A stretch of DNA of 64,000 nucleotides, taken from positions 62,001 to 126,000 of the forward strand of contig NZ_JALKBD010000016.1 of assembly GCF_023015905.1 (NCBI RefSeq), read 5' to 3'. The notes under the pieces were generated by a model that searched no databases, was not told the origin of the DNA, and was given only the letters and a program-made list of their open reading frames with translations. Positions 16,356 through 24,838 of the stretch are shown here, one piece after another; the first letter of the stretch is position 1; each line of letters begins with the position of its first letter. This DNA comes from Arenibacter sp. F20364 (GTDB taxonomy: Bacteria > Bacteroidota > Bacteroidia > Flavobacteriales > Flavobacteriaceae). Made by a program: the position numbers and the translations under genes.

Positions 16356-17518
16356 ATTTTTCTCCGCTTCCGTTCTTTTTTCAATAAGGTAAGTTCCCTG
16401 CTGGTCTGGCCCGCTACCGAAGTGTTCTCCTCTGCCCGTCTTATTAAGTAGGGCATTACATCCCTTACAGGTCCGAAAGGCAGGTATTTGGCTACGTTAT
16501 AACCTTCTTTAGCCAAGTTAAACGAAATATGGTCACTCATCCCGTAAAGTTGTCCAAACCAAATTCTAGGGTCGTTGTTCTCAATATTTTTGGCCTCCAT
16601 TTGTTCCATTAAACGGTAGCTGCTTATTTCATTATGTGTTCCCGCGAAAAGGGAAATGGTGTCCAAATTATTCACCATATAGGTCACTACACTATCAAAA
16701 TTATCGTCAGTGGCTTTTTTGGATGCACAGATCGGGGATGGATAGCCTAATTCCTCGGCCCTGTCATTTTCCTTTTCCATATAAGCGCCTCGGACCACTT
16801 TCATTCCAATAAAATAGTTGTTTTCTATGGCATCCTTATGCAGTCTTTTTAAATAATCAAGTCGGTCCCATCTGTAAGTTTGTAGTGTGTTGAAGACTAT
16901 GGCCTTCTTTTGGTTGTATTTCCGCATCATTGATTCGACCAATTCATCCGCTGCCCCCTGCATCCAGCTTTCCTCACCATCTATTAAAATAGAAACTTCC
17001 AGGTCATGCGCTTTTTTACAGACCTTGTCGTACCTGTTCACTACTCGCTGCCATTCCGCCTTTTCATCATGGGTCAAACTTTTGCCTTCTGTAATCTTTT
17101 GATAGAGTTTAAATCGTCCAAATCCGGTGGGTTTAAATACAATGAAAGGTATAGCGGCATTTTCTTTGACAAAATCCAAGGTTTTCAAGGCTTTTTCATA
17201 ACAGGAGTCCAACTGGTTCTCTACTTCTTGCCCTTCCACGGAATAGTCCAGAATAGTGCTTACCCCCTTTTCGAACATTTTGTCGGCAACCACTAAACAC
17301 TCTTCCTCGTTTACACCGCCACAGAAATGGTCAAAAACACTGGCCCTAATAAGTTTTTCAACAGGTAAATGGGCCTTAATAGCAAAATTGGTTACGGCAG
17401 TGCCTATTTTAACCAGAGGTTCGTTTGCGATAAGTTTGAATAAAAAATATGCCCTTTCTAATTCTGAGTCGCTTTTAAGTACAAATGCTGTTGCAGTATC
17501 CTCAAAAATTTCCTTCAT
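16352..17518 (-). CDS. Proline dehydrogenase
   Basis: This FAD-dependent enzyme oxidises proline to pyrroline-5-carboxylate. The 388-residue single-domain protein has the ProDH TIM barrel with the family segments FIVFKPTGFGR, VSILIDGEESWMQ, IVFNTLQTYRWDR and FIGMKVVRGAYMEKE, and it ends in FGQLYGMSDHISF and YLPFGPVRDVMPYL...RRAEEN. It lacks a fused P5C dehydrogenase domain, so that step must be encoded elsewhere. It is convergent with the DUF4258-like gene and divergent from aroB (92-base gap). Confidence 0.94.
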   Translation of the reverse strand: MKEIFEDTATAFVLKSDSELERAYFLFKLIANEPLVKIGTAVTNFAIKAHLPVEKLIRASVFDHFCGGVNEEECLVVADKMFEKGVSTILDYSVEGQEVENQLDSCYEKALKTLDFVKENAAIPFIVFKPTGFGRFKLYQKITEGKSLTHDEKAEWQRVVNRYDKVCKKAHDLEVSILIDGEESWMQGAADELVESMMRKYNQKKAIVFNTLQTYRWDRLDYLKRLHKDAIENNYFIGMKVVRGAYMEKENDRAEELGYPSPICASKKATDDNFDSVVTYMVNNLDTISLFAGTHNEISSYRLMEQMEAKNIENNDPRIWFGQLYGMSDHISFNLAKEGYNVAKYLPFGPVRDVMPYLIRRAEENTSVAGQTSRELTLLKKERKRRKI

Positions 17519-17610
17519 TTATATGAATTTATTAAGGATTCAAATATAAGTACAGATTTTATATTCTTATCATTTAAAATAGTGTTTATTTTGCCGTAAA
17601 TAAATCAACA

Positions 17611-18672
17611 ATGAATTCTATTACGACTCCCTCTTACTCTGTTTATTTTAATGAAAAGGCCTATGTTGCCCTGAACAAGCATTTGGCAAACTCCAATTAT
17701 TCCAAAATATTTGTTTTGGTAGATGAAAACACCCATGATTGCTGCCTGTCTATTTTTATGTCGAAAATTGAAGGGGATTACGATTTTGAGATTATTGAAA
17801 TTGAAGAGGGTGAAGTCAATAAAAACATAGCTACCTGTACACAGGTTTGGGAAGTTTTGTCCGAATTGGATGCGGACCGAAAAAGTGCAATGATCAACCT
17901 TGGAGGTGGTGTGGTTACGGATCTTGGAGGCTTTGTAGCTTCCTGTTTTAAAAGGGGTATAGATTTTATCAATGTACCCACTACCCTCTTGTCTATGGTA
18001 GACGCTTCCGTTGGAGGGAAAACCGGTGTTGATCTTGGCTCCTTAAAGAATCAGGTGGGGGTTATTAACCAGCCCCAAATAGTGGTGGTGGATACCGATT
18101 TTCTGAATACCTTGGATCAACGCCAATTGAACAGTGGTTACGCAGAAATGCTTAAACACGGCCTCATTACCGATGCGGCCTATTGGGAAACATTAAAGGC
18201 AATTGCAGGTTTTGACAATTTGGATGAATATATACTTAGATCGGTGGCTATAAAAAATGAAGTGGTACAACAGGATCCCACAGAGCAGCATCTAAGAAAA
18301 ATACTAAATTACGGACATACACTTGGGCATGCCGTAGAATCTTATTTTTTGGATAGTGAGGAACATGAGCTACTCTTGCATGGAGAGGCCATTGCCATCG
18401 GAATGATACTGGAAGGTTATCTTTCCTATAAGTTGACAGGACTGAGCAAGAGTGCCTTGGAAGATATTAAGGCTACCTTTTTGGCGAGGTACGAAAAAAT
18501 ACATTTTGTAAAAAAGGATATCGATACCATTCTGACCTTATTGAAATTTGACAAGAAAAATTCGCATGGTAATATTAATTTTGTTTTGTTGAAAAGTATT
18601 GGGGAGCCGGCGATAGACATAAAAGTAACGCCTGATTTACTGGAGCAAGCCTTTGCATACTACGCAGAATAA
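17611..18672 (+). CDS. aroB: 3-dehydroquinate synthase
   Basis: AroB converts DAHP to 3-dehydroquinate in the shikimate pathway and uses NAD and a divalent metal. The 353-residue protein has the NAD-binding segment LGGGVVTDLGGFVASCFKRG, then INVPTTLLSMVDASVGGKTG. The metal ligands lie in YAEMLKHGL, NYGHTLGHAVES and LHGEAIAIGM. The length is standard. It is alone on its strand, divergent from the proline dehydrogenase gene. Confidence 0.96.
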   Translation: MNSITTPSYSVYFNEKAYVALNKHLANSNYSKIFVLVDENTHDCCLSIFMSKIEGDYDFEIIEIEEGEVNKNIATCTQVWEVLSELDADRKSAMINLGGGVVTDLGGFVASCFKRGIDFINVPTTLLSMVDASVGGKTGVDLGSLKNQVGVINQPQIVVVDTDFLNTLDQRQLNSGYAEMLKHGLITDAAYWETLKAIAGFDNLDEYILRSVAIKNEVVQQDPTEQHLRKILNYGHTLGHAVESYFLDSEEHELLLHGEAIAIGMILEGYLSYKLTGLSKSALEDIKATFLARYEKIHFVKKDIDTILTLLKFDKKNSHGNINFVLLKSIGEPAIDIKVTPDLLEQAFAYYAE

Positions 18673-18790
18673 GCGATACATATACTAATATTGGGGCTTT
18701 TACAACTCTTTATAGGGTTGATAGAGAAATTTATATAGTTTAGGTAGAGTAAATAACCACCCTTATTTTTTGGGGATTAAACCACTTGTT

Positions 18791-19117
18791 ATGTTACGTA
18801 AACTTGTAGATTACAAAAAACTGAGTCACGAAGTAGCTGCCCGCCTAATAGAAATGTATCCCTATGGCTACGGAGATGAAGATATTATTATGTTTAAAAA
18901 TATCCATGGGGAGATTATTGAAGCCGTGGAGATAAAAACAGAGGATACTATTTATCTTGTAAAGATCAGTAAAAGTCTTGCCAATTTTATTTCAAATTTT
19001 GAGGATAATATGGAAAAGGAGTTGGAAGATCAATCCGAATCCGAAACATATGAAACTCCTTCGGGTGAAATGGAGCTGGAATTAAACCACGAAGAAGAGG
19101 AATCTAAATTGGATTAG
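18791..19117 (+). CDS. Conserved small acidic protein, function unknown
   Basis: From ATG at 18791 this is a 108-residue soluble protein. A TTG start at 18770 would add seven residues (MGIKPLV), but the ATG leads straight into the folded-looking part LRKLVDYKKLSHEVAARLIE and is preferred. The first 75 residues look like a small alpha/beta domain with EMYPYGYGDEDIIMF. The last 35 are very acidic (Glu- and Asp-rich) and probably disordered. No motif suggests an activity. It follows aroB by 118 bases and is convergent, with a 14-base overlap, with the DinB-like gene. Confidence 0.7.
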   Translation: MLRKLVDYKKLSHEVAARLIEMYPYGYGDEDIIMFKNIHGEIIEAVEIKTEDTIYLVKISKSLANFISNFEDNMEKELEDQSESETYETPSGEMELELNHEEEESKLD

Positions 19118-19634
19118 TGTTTAGGTACCTCTGTGCAATAATTTGTTGGTGGTGTTTTTGGTGTCCGCAAATAACAAATCCCAATGTAGCAACGGTCCAC
19201 TCAATATTACTGGCCACCCCTCTACGTGTCAACCCTTCATTGTCCAAATTAAGAAATAGTGAAATAGATGCTTCCCTCACTGTGGAAAATTCGTTAATTA
19301 AACTTTCCTTACTTCTGGTATTTGCATAGGAGTTTAGAACATAATGATCTTGGTCAAAACCGGGCAAAGGTGTTTTGTCATTTCGTAAAAAGCGGAGAGC
19401 CCGATATTGAAAAACACGCTCAGCATCAATAATATGTAAAATTACTTCCGCTATAGTCCATTTGCCCAGAGAATACGAACTATGCCATTGTGATTCGGAA
19501 ATATTCTCGATAAACTTTACGAACTCGGTTTTTCCAGCTGTCAATAAGTCCATTAATTCTCTGTCGTCCAAAACAGAAAGATAGGTTCCGTAGAACTGAT
19601 TGTAAACTTCCTGGGGCAAACTTGATTTAGTCAT
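19104..19634 (-). CDS. DinB-like four-helix-bundle protein
   Basis: This 176-residue protein has the DinB/YfiT-like fold, a four-helix bundle with a metal site of three His residues. The candidates are in EVILHIIDAERV (about 65) and ICGHQKHHQQI (about 158-163). Relatives are mostly thiol-dependent S-transferases (bacillithiol or similar) or uncharacterised, and the substrate here is unknown. It overlaps the convergent acidic-protein gene at its 3' end. The Lrp gene's terminator lies just upstream. Confidence 0.85.
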   Translation of the reverse strand: MTKSSLPQEVYNQFYGTYLSVLDDRELMDLLTAGKTEFVKFIENISESQWHSSYSLGKWTIAEVILHIIDAERVFQYRALRFLRNDKTPLPGFDQDHYVLNSYANTRSKESLINEFSTVREASISLFLNLDNEGLTRRGVASNIEWTVATLGFVICGHQKHHQQIIAQRYLNTNPI

Positions 19635-19699
19635 CTCTTCAAATTTATAGTTTCTTAGCGGTCACGCTTTGCCAACGCCATTAATTCCTTGAATAAATA

Positions 19700-19732
19700 C
19701 AAAAAAAATCCCAAACAAAAATTGCTTGGGAT
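19700..19732 (-). terminator. Rho-independent terminator after the Lrp-family gene
   Basis: On the minus strand 19722-19732 pairs with 19708-19718 (ATCCCAAGCAA/TTGTTTGGGAT, with one G-T pair) around a short loop, followed by eight T residues. It lies 30 bases after the Lrp-family stop at 19762. Confidence 0.85.
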
Positions 19733-19761
19733 CTTAAACAGTTCTTATTCTTAAAGATCAA

Positions 19762-20241
19762 TTACATTTCATTGAAGATAGTGTGCATAAGACGTTTTTT
19801 GTCATTAATGCTTTCTTCCAATGATATCATAGTCTCTGTCCTGTCTATGCCATCAATATCATCTATTTTAAAGATAATATTTTTCGCATGATTGGTATCC
19901 CTTGCACGTATTTTACAGAAGATATTAAATTTCCCTGTCGTAATATGGGCTACAGTAACGTTTGGAATTTGATTTAATCTTTCCAATACAAACTTGGTCT
20001 GATGTGTCTTTTCCAAAAATATACCTACATAAGCAATAAAGGCATACCCTAATTTAACATAGTCCAAAGTTAGAGATGAACCCTTGATAATGCCTGCTTC
20101 TTCCATTTTCTTTACACGAACATGAACAGTTCCTGCGGAAATCAGAAGCTTTTTTGCTATATCGGTAAACGGTGTTCTGGTATTGTCAATTAACATGTCC
20201 AGAATTTGGTGGTCTATTTCGTCTAATTTTACTTTACCCAT
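19762..20241 (-). CDS. Lrp/AsnC family transcriptional regulator
   Basis: This 159-residue regulator has an N-terminal winged HTH (about 5-60, with IAKKLLISAGTVHVRVKKMEEAGII) and a C-terminal RAM/AsnC ligand-binding domain (about 70-150). Lrp proteins sense amino acids and often regulate themselves and nearby amino-acid genes. The proline and alanine dehydrogenase genes a few kb away are plausible targets, but no shared operator was identified. A TATTTTTG element at 20260-20267 lies just upstream. The gene is monocistronic between that element and its terminator. Confidence 0.92.
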   Translation of the reverse strand: MGKVKLDEIDHQILDMLIDNTRTPFTDIAKKLLISAGTVHVRVKKMEEAGIIKGSSLTLDYVKLGYAFIAYVGIFLEKTHQTKFVLERLNQIPNVTVAHITTGKFNIFCKIRARDTNHAKNIIFKIDDIDGIDRTETMISLEESINDKKRLMHTIFNEM

Positions 20242-20259
20242 TAGTGTTTAATTTAAATG

Positions 20260-20267
20260 CAAAAATA
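20260..20267 (-). promoter_or_regulatory. Bacteroidota -7 promoter element for the Lrp gene
   Basis: On the minus strand the sequence is TATTTTTG, an exact match to TAnnTTTG. It lies 19 bases upstream of the Lrp start codon, giving a short 5' leader. The -33 element is not clear in the AT-rich upstream sequence. Confidence 0.45.
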
Positions 20268-20335
20268 AAAAAATATCGAATTAAATGTAATGAATCTATT
20301 ACTTTTTTATGAAAACCGTAACTTTTTTACAATTT

Positions 20336-21499
20336 TTAAAAAAATATTCCATTTGATCCGAGTAACTCCACTATGTCGGTTTTATTTTTTAGCTCTTTTA
20401 AATCCTTAGAAAATAGGCAATTATAGGTTTTGTGGCCAAATTTACCTCGCAAATCCCCAATTTCTTCCAATTTCCCTTTGAATTCAATCTTCCCATCTAC
20501 CAAAGTTTCTACAAAGAGAATAGCGGCACTAGTACCCAATTCAGAATTGGAATCAAGAATATGGATATTCCTTATGATAATATCAAAAAACAATTTGTTG
20601 TTGTCCGGAATATCGAAATAGGAATCCAAATTATATTGGCCAATAGTACTTTTTGAAATTACCTCTATAGCCTTGAGCAAGGCGGTAAAAATATACTTTC
20701 TAGTTTCCTCCCTATCATAGTCTTTTGGAAAATGACCCGACTCAAATAGGATGGTGGGGATATTCAACATCTGAAATGTATCCCCTACACAGTTGCTGTT
20801 AAAACCATCATCATATCTCCCCACCTGCCCTGGAATGTGTTTTTGCAATTCTTCGTTCATGGCTACTATTAACTGCATGCTAATTCCCCTGGTTTTGGAT
20901 ATGCTTCTTTCGGGGTCATGTGCTGGTGCCAAAAAAGAGACCGTAGCGGGTCTAGGGGTATTTCCCACATTAAAGATAGTGCGTTGGTCATGCAGGTTGA
21001 AACAATAGTCCGGCCTAAAATCCCCGTATATTTCTCTTAACACAACACTCTCTGGTTGGGTTCGTTCCTGGGCATCCCGATTTAAATCCACTTTATTGGC
21101 ATTGACCCTGGTATAGGCCATGGCTCCATCCGGGTTTAATATTGGAATAATTTTAAGGGTACAGTTCGTTAAAATGGATCTGGCCAGATCGGAATCCGAT
21201 TTTAAAAAATTCATCAAATCCAGGACTGCTTTTGTAGTTGTGGATTCGTTCCCGTGCATTTGGGACCACATCATAATTTTCAGTTCCCCCTTACCTATTG
21301 TAATACTTTTTATAGGTCTTTCTTCTACCGATGCTCCCTCGGTTCGTATTTTATAATCATTAGGGACGGAACTTAAAAATAGGTCAATGTCCTTATGTGT
21401 AACGTATCTTCCTGTTATCGTTCCTTCCTGTATATCCTTATAATTTAACGACATGCGCAATACTCTGGTTTTGTTTGTAGCATGCAAAGGTAGTTTCAA
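20336..21499 (-). CDS. M14-family zinc carboxypeptidase-like protein
   Basis: This protein is a predicted zinc metallocarboxypeptidase of the M14 family. The first Zn ligands are in SQMHGNESTTTKAVLDL (HGNE, an HxxE motif). The later His is in YCFNLHDQRTIF and the catalytic-position Glu in ILFESGHFPKDY. The reading frame from 21499 gives 387 residues, but an internal ATG at 21454 (MSLNYKDIQEGTI) may be the true start, as family similarity seems to begin there. No signal peptide is visible, so it is probably cytoplasmic. It is divergent from an XRE regulator, with paired palindromes in the gap that suggest control by that regulator. Confidence 0.85.
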   Translation of the reverse strand: MKLPLHATNKTRVLRMSLNYKDIQEGTITGRYVTHKDIDLFLSSVPNDYKIRTEGASVEERPIKSITIGKGELKIMMWSQMHGNESTTTKAVLDLMNFLKSDSDLARSILTNCTLKIIPILNPDGAMAYTRVNANKVDLNRDAQERTQPESVVLREIYGDFRPDYCFNLHDQRTIFNVGNTPRPATVSFLAPAHDPERSISKTRGISMQLIVAMNEELQKHIPGQVGRYDDGFNSNCVGDTFQMLNIPTILFESGHFPKDYDREETRKYIFTALLKAIEVISKSTIGQYNLDSYFDIPDNNKLFFDIIIRNIHILDSNSELGTSAAILFVETLVDGKIEFKGKLEEIGDLRGKFGHKTYNCLFSKDLKELKNKTDIVELLGSNGIFF

Positions 21500-21505
21500 A
21501 ATAAA

Positions 21506-21539
21506 TTACATTTGTAAACTACATTATTTACAAATGTAA
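21506..21539. promoter_or_regulatory. Paired palindromic operator-like boxes near the M14 gene
   Basis: Two copies of a TTACA-NN-TGTAA palindrome are seen: TTACATTTGTAA (21506-21517) and TTACAAATGTAA (21528-21539). Their centres are 22 bases apart, about two helical turns. Together they form a larger inverted repeat immediately upstream of the M14 start at 21499. The neighbouring XRE regulator is the likely ligand; that is inferred from position and from the matching boxes at 21730-21761. Confidence 0.7.
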
Positions 21540-21729
21540 ACAATTAATAATGTTGATTTCAAGGATTTACAGAGGTTTATTTTTTATAATCGGCGGAAAA
21601 TATAGTTTAATTATGATTAAATAATAGTCTACTATTAATCAAGATTATATATAATGTAACTTAAAGTACTAATTAAAGGTTAGTGACTGTAATTGGTGTT
21701 TTTTGTCTTAGGGTTATGGTGTAAAATGA

Positions 21730-21761
21730 TTACTTTTGTAATTATAATTTTACAAATGTGA
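21730..21761. promoter_or_regulatory. Paired operator-like boxes over the XRE gene start
   Basis: TTACTTTTGTAA (21730-21741) and TTACAAATGTGA (21750-21761) are weaker copies of the TTACA-NN-TGTAA palindrome, 20 bases apart centre to centre. The second overlaps the GTG start of the regulator gene at 21758. The placement suggests that the regulator represses its own synthesis. Confidence 0.65.
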
Positions 21762-22135
21762 ATACTTCTGATTTTATAGAAAGGATAGATCAAATTATAA
21801 AATTCCATGATTTGTCGGCATCGGCTTTTGCAGATACCATAGGAGTTCAAAGATCTAGTATCTCCCATCTTTTAGCTGGTAGAAACAAGCCTAGTCTGGA
21901 ATTTGTGCTTAAGGTTGTTTCCTCTTTTTCGGATGTTGATCTATATTGGTTGTTGTATGGCAAGGGTTCTTTTCCCAAAAAGGAGAAAGCCTCGCCTTCC
22001 GTAGGCATTGAATCGGAAGTGGCTGTAAAGGGTGATGCGCCACTAGCTTCTTTGTCTTCTGCCCAGGCTATAGATAAAATTGTAATATTCTATTCTGATG
22101 GAAGTTTTAAATCCTATTCGGAAAAAGGAAGTTGA
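21758..22135 (+). CDS. XRE-type helix-turn-helix regulator
   Basis: This 125-residue protein has an N-terminal HTH_XRE domain (about 1-65, with SASAFADTIGVQRSSISHLLAG as the recognition unit, partly given: FADTIGVQRSSISHLLAG) and a short C-terminal tail (about 75-125) that may sense or dimerise. The start is GTG at 21758: an in-frame stop lies at 21722 and there is no ATG before the conserved MNTSDFIERIDQ beginning. The start codon lies inside an operator-like box, so the mRNA may be leaderless. It is divergent from the M14 peptidase gene, which it probably regulates. Confidence 0.88.
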   Translation: MNTSDFIERIDQIIKFHDLSASAFADTIGVQRSSISHLLAGRNKPSLEFVLKVVSSFSDVDLYWLLYGKGSFPKKEKASPSVGIESEVAVKGDAPLASLSSAQAIDKIVIFYSDGSFKSYSEKGS

Positions 22136-22174
22136 ATTATTCCTTTTTTAAGTGGTATCAGCATCAAATTTCTA

Positions 22175-22182
22175 TATTTTTG
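22175..22182 (+). promoter_or_regulatory. Possible -7 element upstream of the small lipoprotein
   Basis: TATTTTTG matches TAnnTTTG but ends only 4 bases before the ATG at 22187. It would therefore give a leaderless transcript, and the call is weak. Confidence 0.3.
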
Positions 22183-22186
22183 TGAC

Positions 22187-22567
22187 ATGATTAAAAACAA
22201 GATCTTTGGGGTGGTGCTCCTGTTGTTGGGAGTGTCCTCCTGTTATCAGCCTGAGCGTAATTGCGCCAATTTTAAAAACGGAAAATTTTCTTTTACGGCA
22301 GAGGTTAATGGTGAAAATCTCACTACTACTTTTGTAAGGACGGACAGTATTGAATTGGATTATTTTCAAGGAAAAGTGGATACCTCATCGATTAGATGGA
22401 TAAATGATTGTGAGTATATTGTTAAAAAGCTGAATCCCAAGAATATGGCGGAAGAGAAATCTATTCATATGAAGATATTGTCCACAACCTATAATTCTTA
22501 TACATTTGAATATAACGTTGTTGGCGGTACCAAAAAATCCAAGGGAACCGCAATTAAAATAGAGTAA
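22187..22567 (+). CDS. Small lipoprotein of unknown function
   Basis: This 126-residue protein has a signal peptide with lipobox LGVSSC (Cys19), then a small beta-rich domain with NGKFSFTAEVNGENLTT and RWINDCEYIVKKLNP. Two further Cys residues could form a disulfide (CANF and NDCEY). As I recall, relatives have sometimes been labelled DNA topoisomerase IV in databases; nothing in the sequence supports that. The lipid anchor and size fit an envelope protein. It ends 2 bases before terC and is probably cotranscribed with it. Confidence 0.8.
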   Translation: MIKNKIFGVVLLLLGVSSCYQPERNCANFKNGKFSFTAEVNGENLTTTFVRTDSIELDYFQGKVDTSSIRWINDCEYIVKKLNPKNMAEEKSIHMKILSTTYNSYTFEYNVVGGTKKSKGTAIKIE

Positions 22568-22569
22568 TT

Positions 22570-23379
22570 ATGTTTGAAATTTTATCGAGTCCGGATGCAT
22601 GGGTGGCTTTGCTTACCCTAACCTTTTTGGAGATTGTCCTGGGAATAGACAATATTATTTTTATCTCCATAATTGCTAACAAACTGCCGCGAAAATTGCA
22701 GGCAAAAGCAACTAATGTAGGGTTGCTATTGGCAATGGTTCAAAGGATTGTATTGCTTTTTGCCGTTTCCTTCCTGATAGGTCTTAAAACTCCGTTTTTC
22801 TATTTTGAGAGCTCTTGGGTTTATATGGGCATTAGTGGACAGGCTCTGATTTTGTTCGCGGGAGGGCTTTTCTTGTTGTATAAGAGTACCTCCGAAATTC
22901 ATGAAAAAATTGAAATGCCTGCGCATGATGAGAACCTAGTGAGCGCTAAGGGAATTTCCAGCCTGTCCAGTGCCATTGTTCAGATTATTCTGATCGACTT
23001 TATTTTCTCTATAGATTCTATTCTTACTGCTGTTGGTATGACCAATGGTATCGGTGATAAGCCCGGTGATGCACTGTTGCTCATGATTATCGCTGTTGTT
23101 ATTTCCATTATTATCATGATGGTCTTTGCCAATCCCATACGTCAATTTATAAGTGCCCATCCATCTATGCAGATTCTGGCACTTTCTTTCTTGATACTTA
23201 TAGGGTTTATGTTGATTATGGAGGCTGCGCATCTAAGTCACGCTAAATTCTTTGGAAATGAAGTAGGTGCTATTCCTAAGGGCTATCTTTATTTTGCTAT
23301 AGCGTTCTCCTTATTCGTGGAATTCCTTAATATTAGAATGCAAAAGAACAAGGAAAAATCTGTGGAAGTAAAGGAATAG
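22570..23379 (+). CDS. TerC-family integral membrane protein
   Basis: This 269-residue protein has seven or so membrane helices. The characteristic TerC motifs are LEIVLGIDNIIFISII (19-34) near the N-terminus and IILIDFIFSIDSILTAVG in the middle, each with the acidic metal-binding residues of the family. TerC proteins act in metal (especially manganese) export and have been linked to loading of exported metalloenzymes; the tellurite name is historical. The preceding lipoprotein gene is 2 bases upstream. The function in this organism is inferred from the family. Confidence 0.9.
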   Translation: MFEILSSPDAWVALLTLTFLEIVLGIDNIIFISIIANKLPRKLQAKATNVGLLLAMVQRIVLLFAVSFLIGLKTPFFYFESSWVYMGISGQALILFAGGLFLLYKSTSEIHEKIEMPAHDENLVSAKGISSLSSAIVQIILIDFIFSIDSILTAVGMTNGIGDKPGDALLLMIIAVVISIIIMMVFANPIRQFISAHPSMQILALSFLILIGFMLIMEAAHLSHAKFFGNEVGAIPKGYLYFAIAFSLFVEFLNIRMQKNKEKSVEVKE

Positions 23380-23747
23380 ACTGTGTTGATTGCAAGGGGT
23401 TTGTTGCTGTTTTGTATGGTATGTTTCATTTATCGATCGCTCTGAAAACAAAATGCTTGGTTAGGTATTCTTTTTGGTTTAAAACGAATAGCTTCGGGTA
23501 AGGGAATATTGTTGAAACAAAACTTTTGGACGGGATCGGTGATTTTTGCAAATTATTCTGCGGTCAAACTTACGCTCTATTGAAATAGGTGAATGCCGAA
23601 ATTGACCAATGCTAATTTAGTGTATTACCGGGTGCTGGGGAGGAATTTCGGACCGTTTGCTCTTGAAATCGGTTAACAGCTTCTGTGGCTGCTGCTGATT
23701 GCGGGCAAACAGTGTTTGCTATAAGGGTTTAAAAGCGCTATACGGGG
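23380..23747. other. Intergenic stretch of 368 bases without recognisable content
   Basis: The region lies between the convergent terC and hydroxylase genes. No reading frame of useful length, RNA gene or repeat is visible. No clear hairpin terminator is seen near either gene end. It could be a decayed gene, but I see no recognisable coding remnant. Confidence 0.5.
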
Positions 23748-24704
23748 CTAATTAGGTCGACTAAAGGCTACCTTGGGATCTGTGGTCTTTTGTTGCTTAA
23801 ACAGTCGCTGTTGTTGCTTCACCGTCAATGTGCTTCCGTCCGGACTCCATCCTGGAGGTCCGAAAATATACATAAGGGCGTGAGAAAGTTTTTTCGATTT
23901 CTTAACATCATTATAGATATCCTTGAACTCATGGGTTAGGATAACTACGGGGTTGTGTGAGTTAGGTGCGTGAATTACTCCGTATTTAACGTCGATGTCG
24001 TCATCCAGCTCTTTCCATGTTCCGAACATTTTATCGAAAATATTTAAGAACCCGCCGTGATTCTTGTCCAAGTATTCTACATTTTGGGCGTGGTGGACCT
24101 GGTGCATGGTATGGGTATTGAATATCTTTTCAATGAATCCCATTTTTGGAATATAGACAGAATGTAATTGAAATTGCCACAGAGCCTCGATTCCCAAGCA
24201 AACAACCACCATTTCTGGAGGAAAGCCTATGGCGGGAAGCCACATGTAAAAGAGGGGCTTGTAAAGGATGGTAAACCAACCGTTACGAACCGCAGTACCT
24301 AAATTAAAGTTGTCGGAGGAATGGTGTACAATGTGGGCGGCCCAAAGAATGCGGACCTCGTGGTTTGCCCTGTGAAACCAATAATATGTAAAATCGTCTG
24401 CCAGTTGGCAAAGCAGCCAAACATACCAGGCATATCCAAAGGATTCATATCCAAGAATATTGGTTCTGACTCCATTGGAAATAGGGTTGAATAATTCGTA
24501 AGTAAATTCAAAGATGACAATTGCGGAAATAACCTTGATCAATGGTGCAATAATGGCCGATCCAACACCCATAAATCCGCTTGCGGCCAAATCCTTCCAA
24601 TCATATAGATGGTCGTCGCCATGTGTCTTGCTATAAGTGAGTTCTAATAAAATAAAGGCTATAAAACAAGGAACTCCATATACCAGGGGGTTGGTAAAAT
24701 CCAT
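23748..24704 (-). CDS. Sterol-desaturase / fatty-acid-hydroxylase family protein
   Basis: This 318-residue integral membrane protein has the His boxes of the fatty acid hydroxylase superfamily: FHRANHEVR, HIVHHSSDNFN and HTMHQVHHAQN, plus a later NHGG segment. These hold a di-iron centre that inserts oxygen or desaturates a lipid. About four membrane helices surround the boxes. Bacterial members hydroxylate sphingolipids, ornithine lipids or carotenoids; the substrate cannot be predicted here. A second paralogue is at 42427-43302. It is convergent with terC and stands alone on its strand. Confidence 0.87.
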   Translation of the reverse strand: MDFTNPLVYGVPCFIAFILLELTYSKTHGDDHLYDWKDLAASGFMGVGSAIIAPLIKVISAIVIFEFTYELFNPISNGVRTNILGYESFGYAWYVWLLCQLADDFTYYWFHRANHEVRILWAAHIVHHSSDNFNLGTAVRNGWFTILYKPLFYMWLPAIGFPPEMVVVCLGIEALWQFQLHSVYIPKMGFIEKIFNTHTMHQVHHAQNVEYLDKNHGGFLNIFDKMFGTWKELDDDIDVKYGVIHAPNSHNPVVILTHEFKDIYNDVKKSKKLSHALMYIFGPPGWSPDGSTLTVKQQQRLFKQQKTTDPKVAFSRPN

Positions 24705-24838
24705 AAAAAAATCAATTTGTGCAAATATAGGCTATTATTGGAGGAATTCTGAAGGAATTATTCCAATTAACCTTTAATTTATGTTAATTATAAGAGGTCT
24801 CCCCTTTTTTGTTAAATTGCATTTGTCCTCATTAAGTT

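Noticed and set aside
18770-18790. TTG start seven codons upstream for the acidic-protein gene
   Set aside because: The ATG at 18791 leads directly into the conserved-looking part, and the added residues look like noise.
22187-22567. Topoisomerase IV label for the small lipoprotein
   Set aside because: It has a lipobox signal peptide and no topoisomerase motif; the true parC and parE are at 24839-29428.
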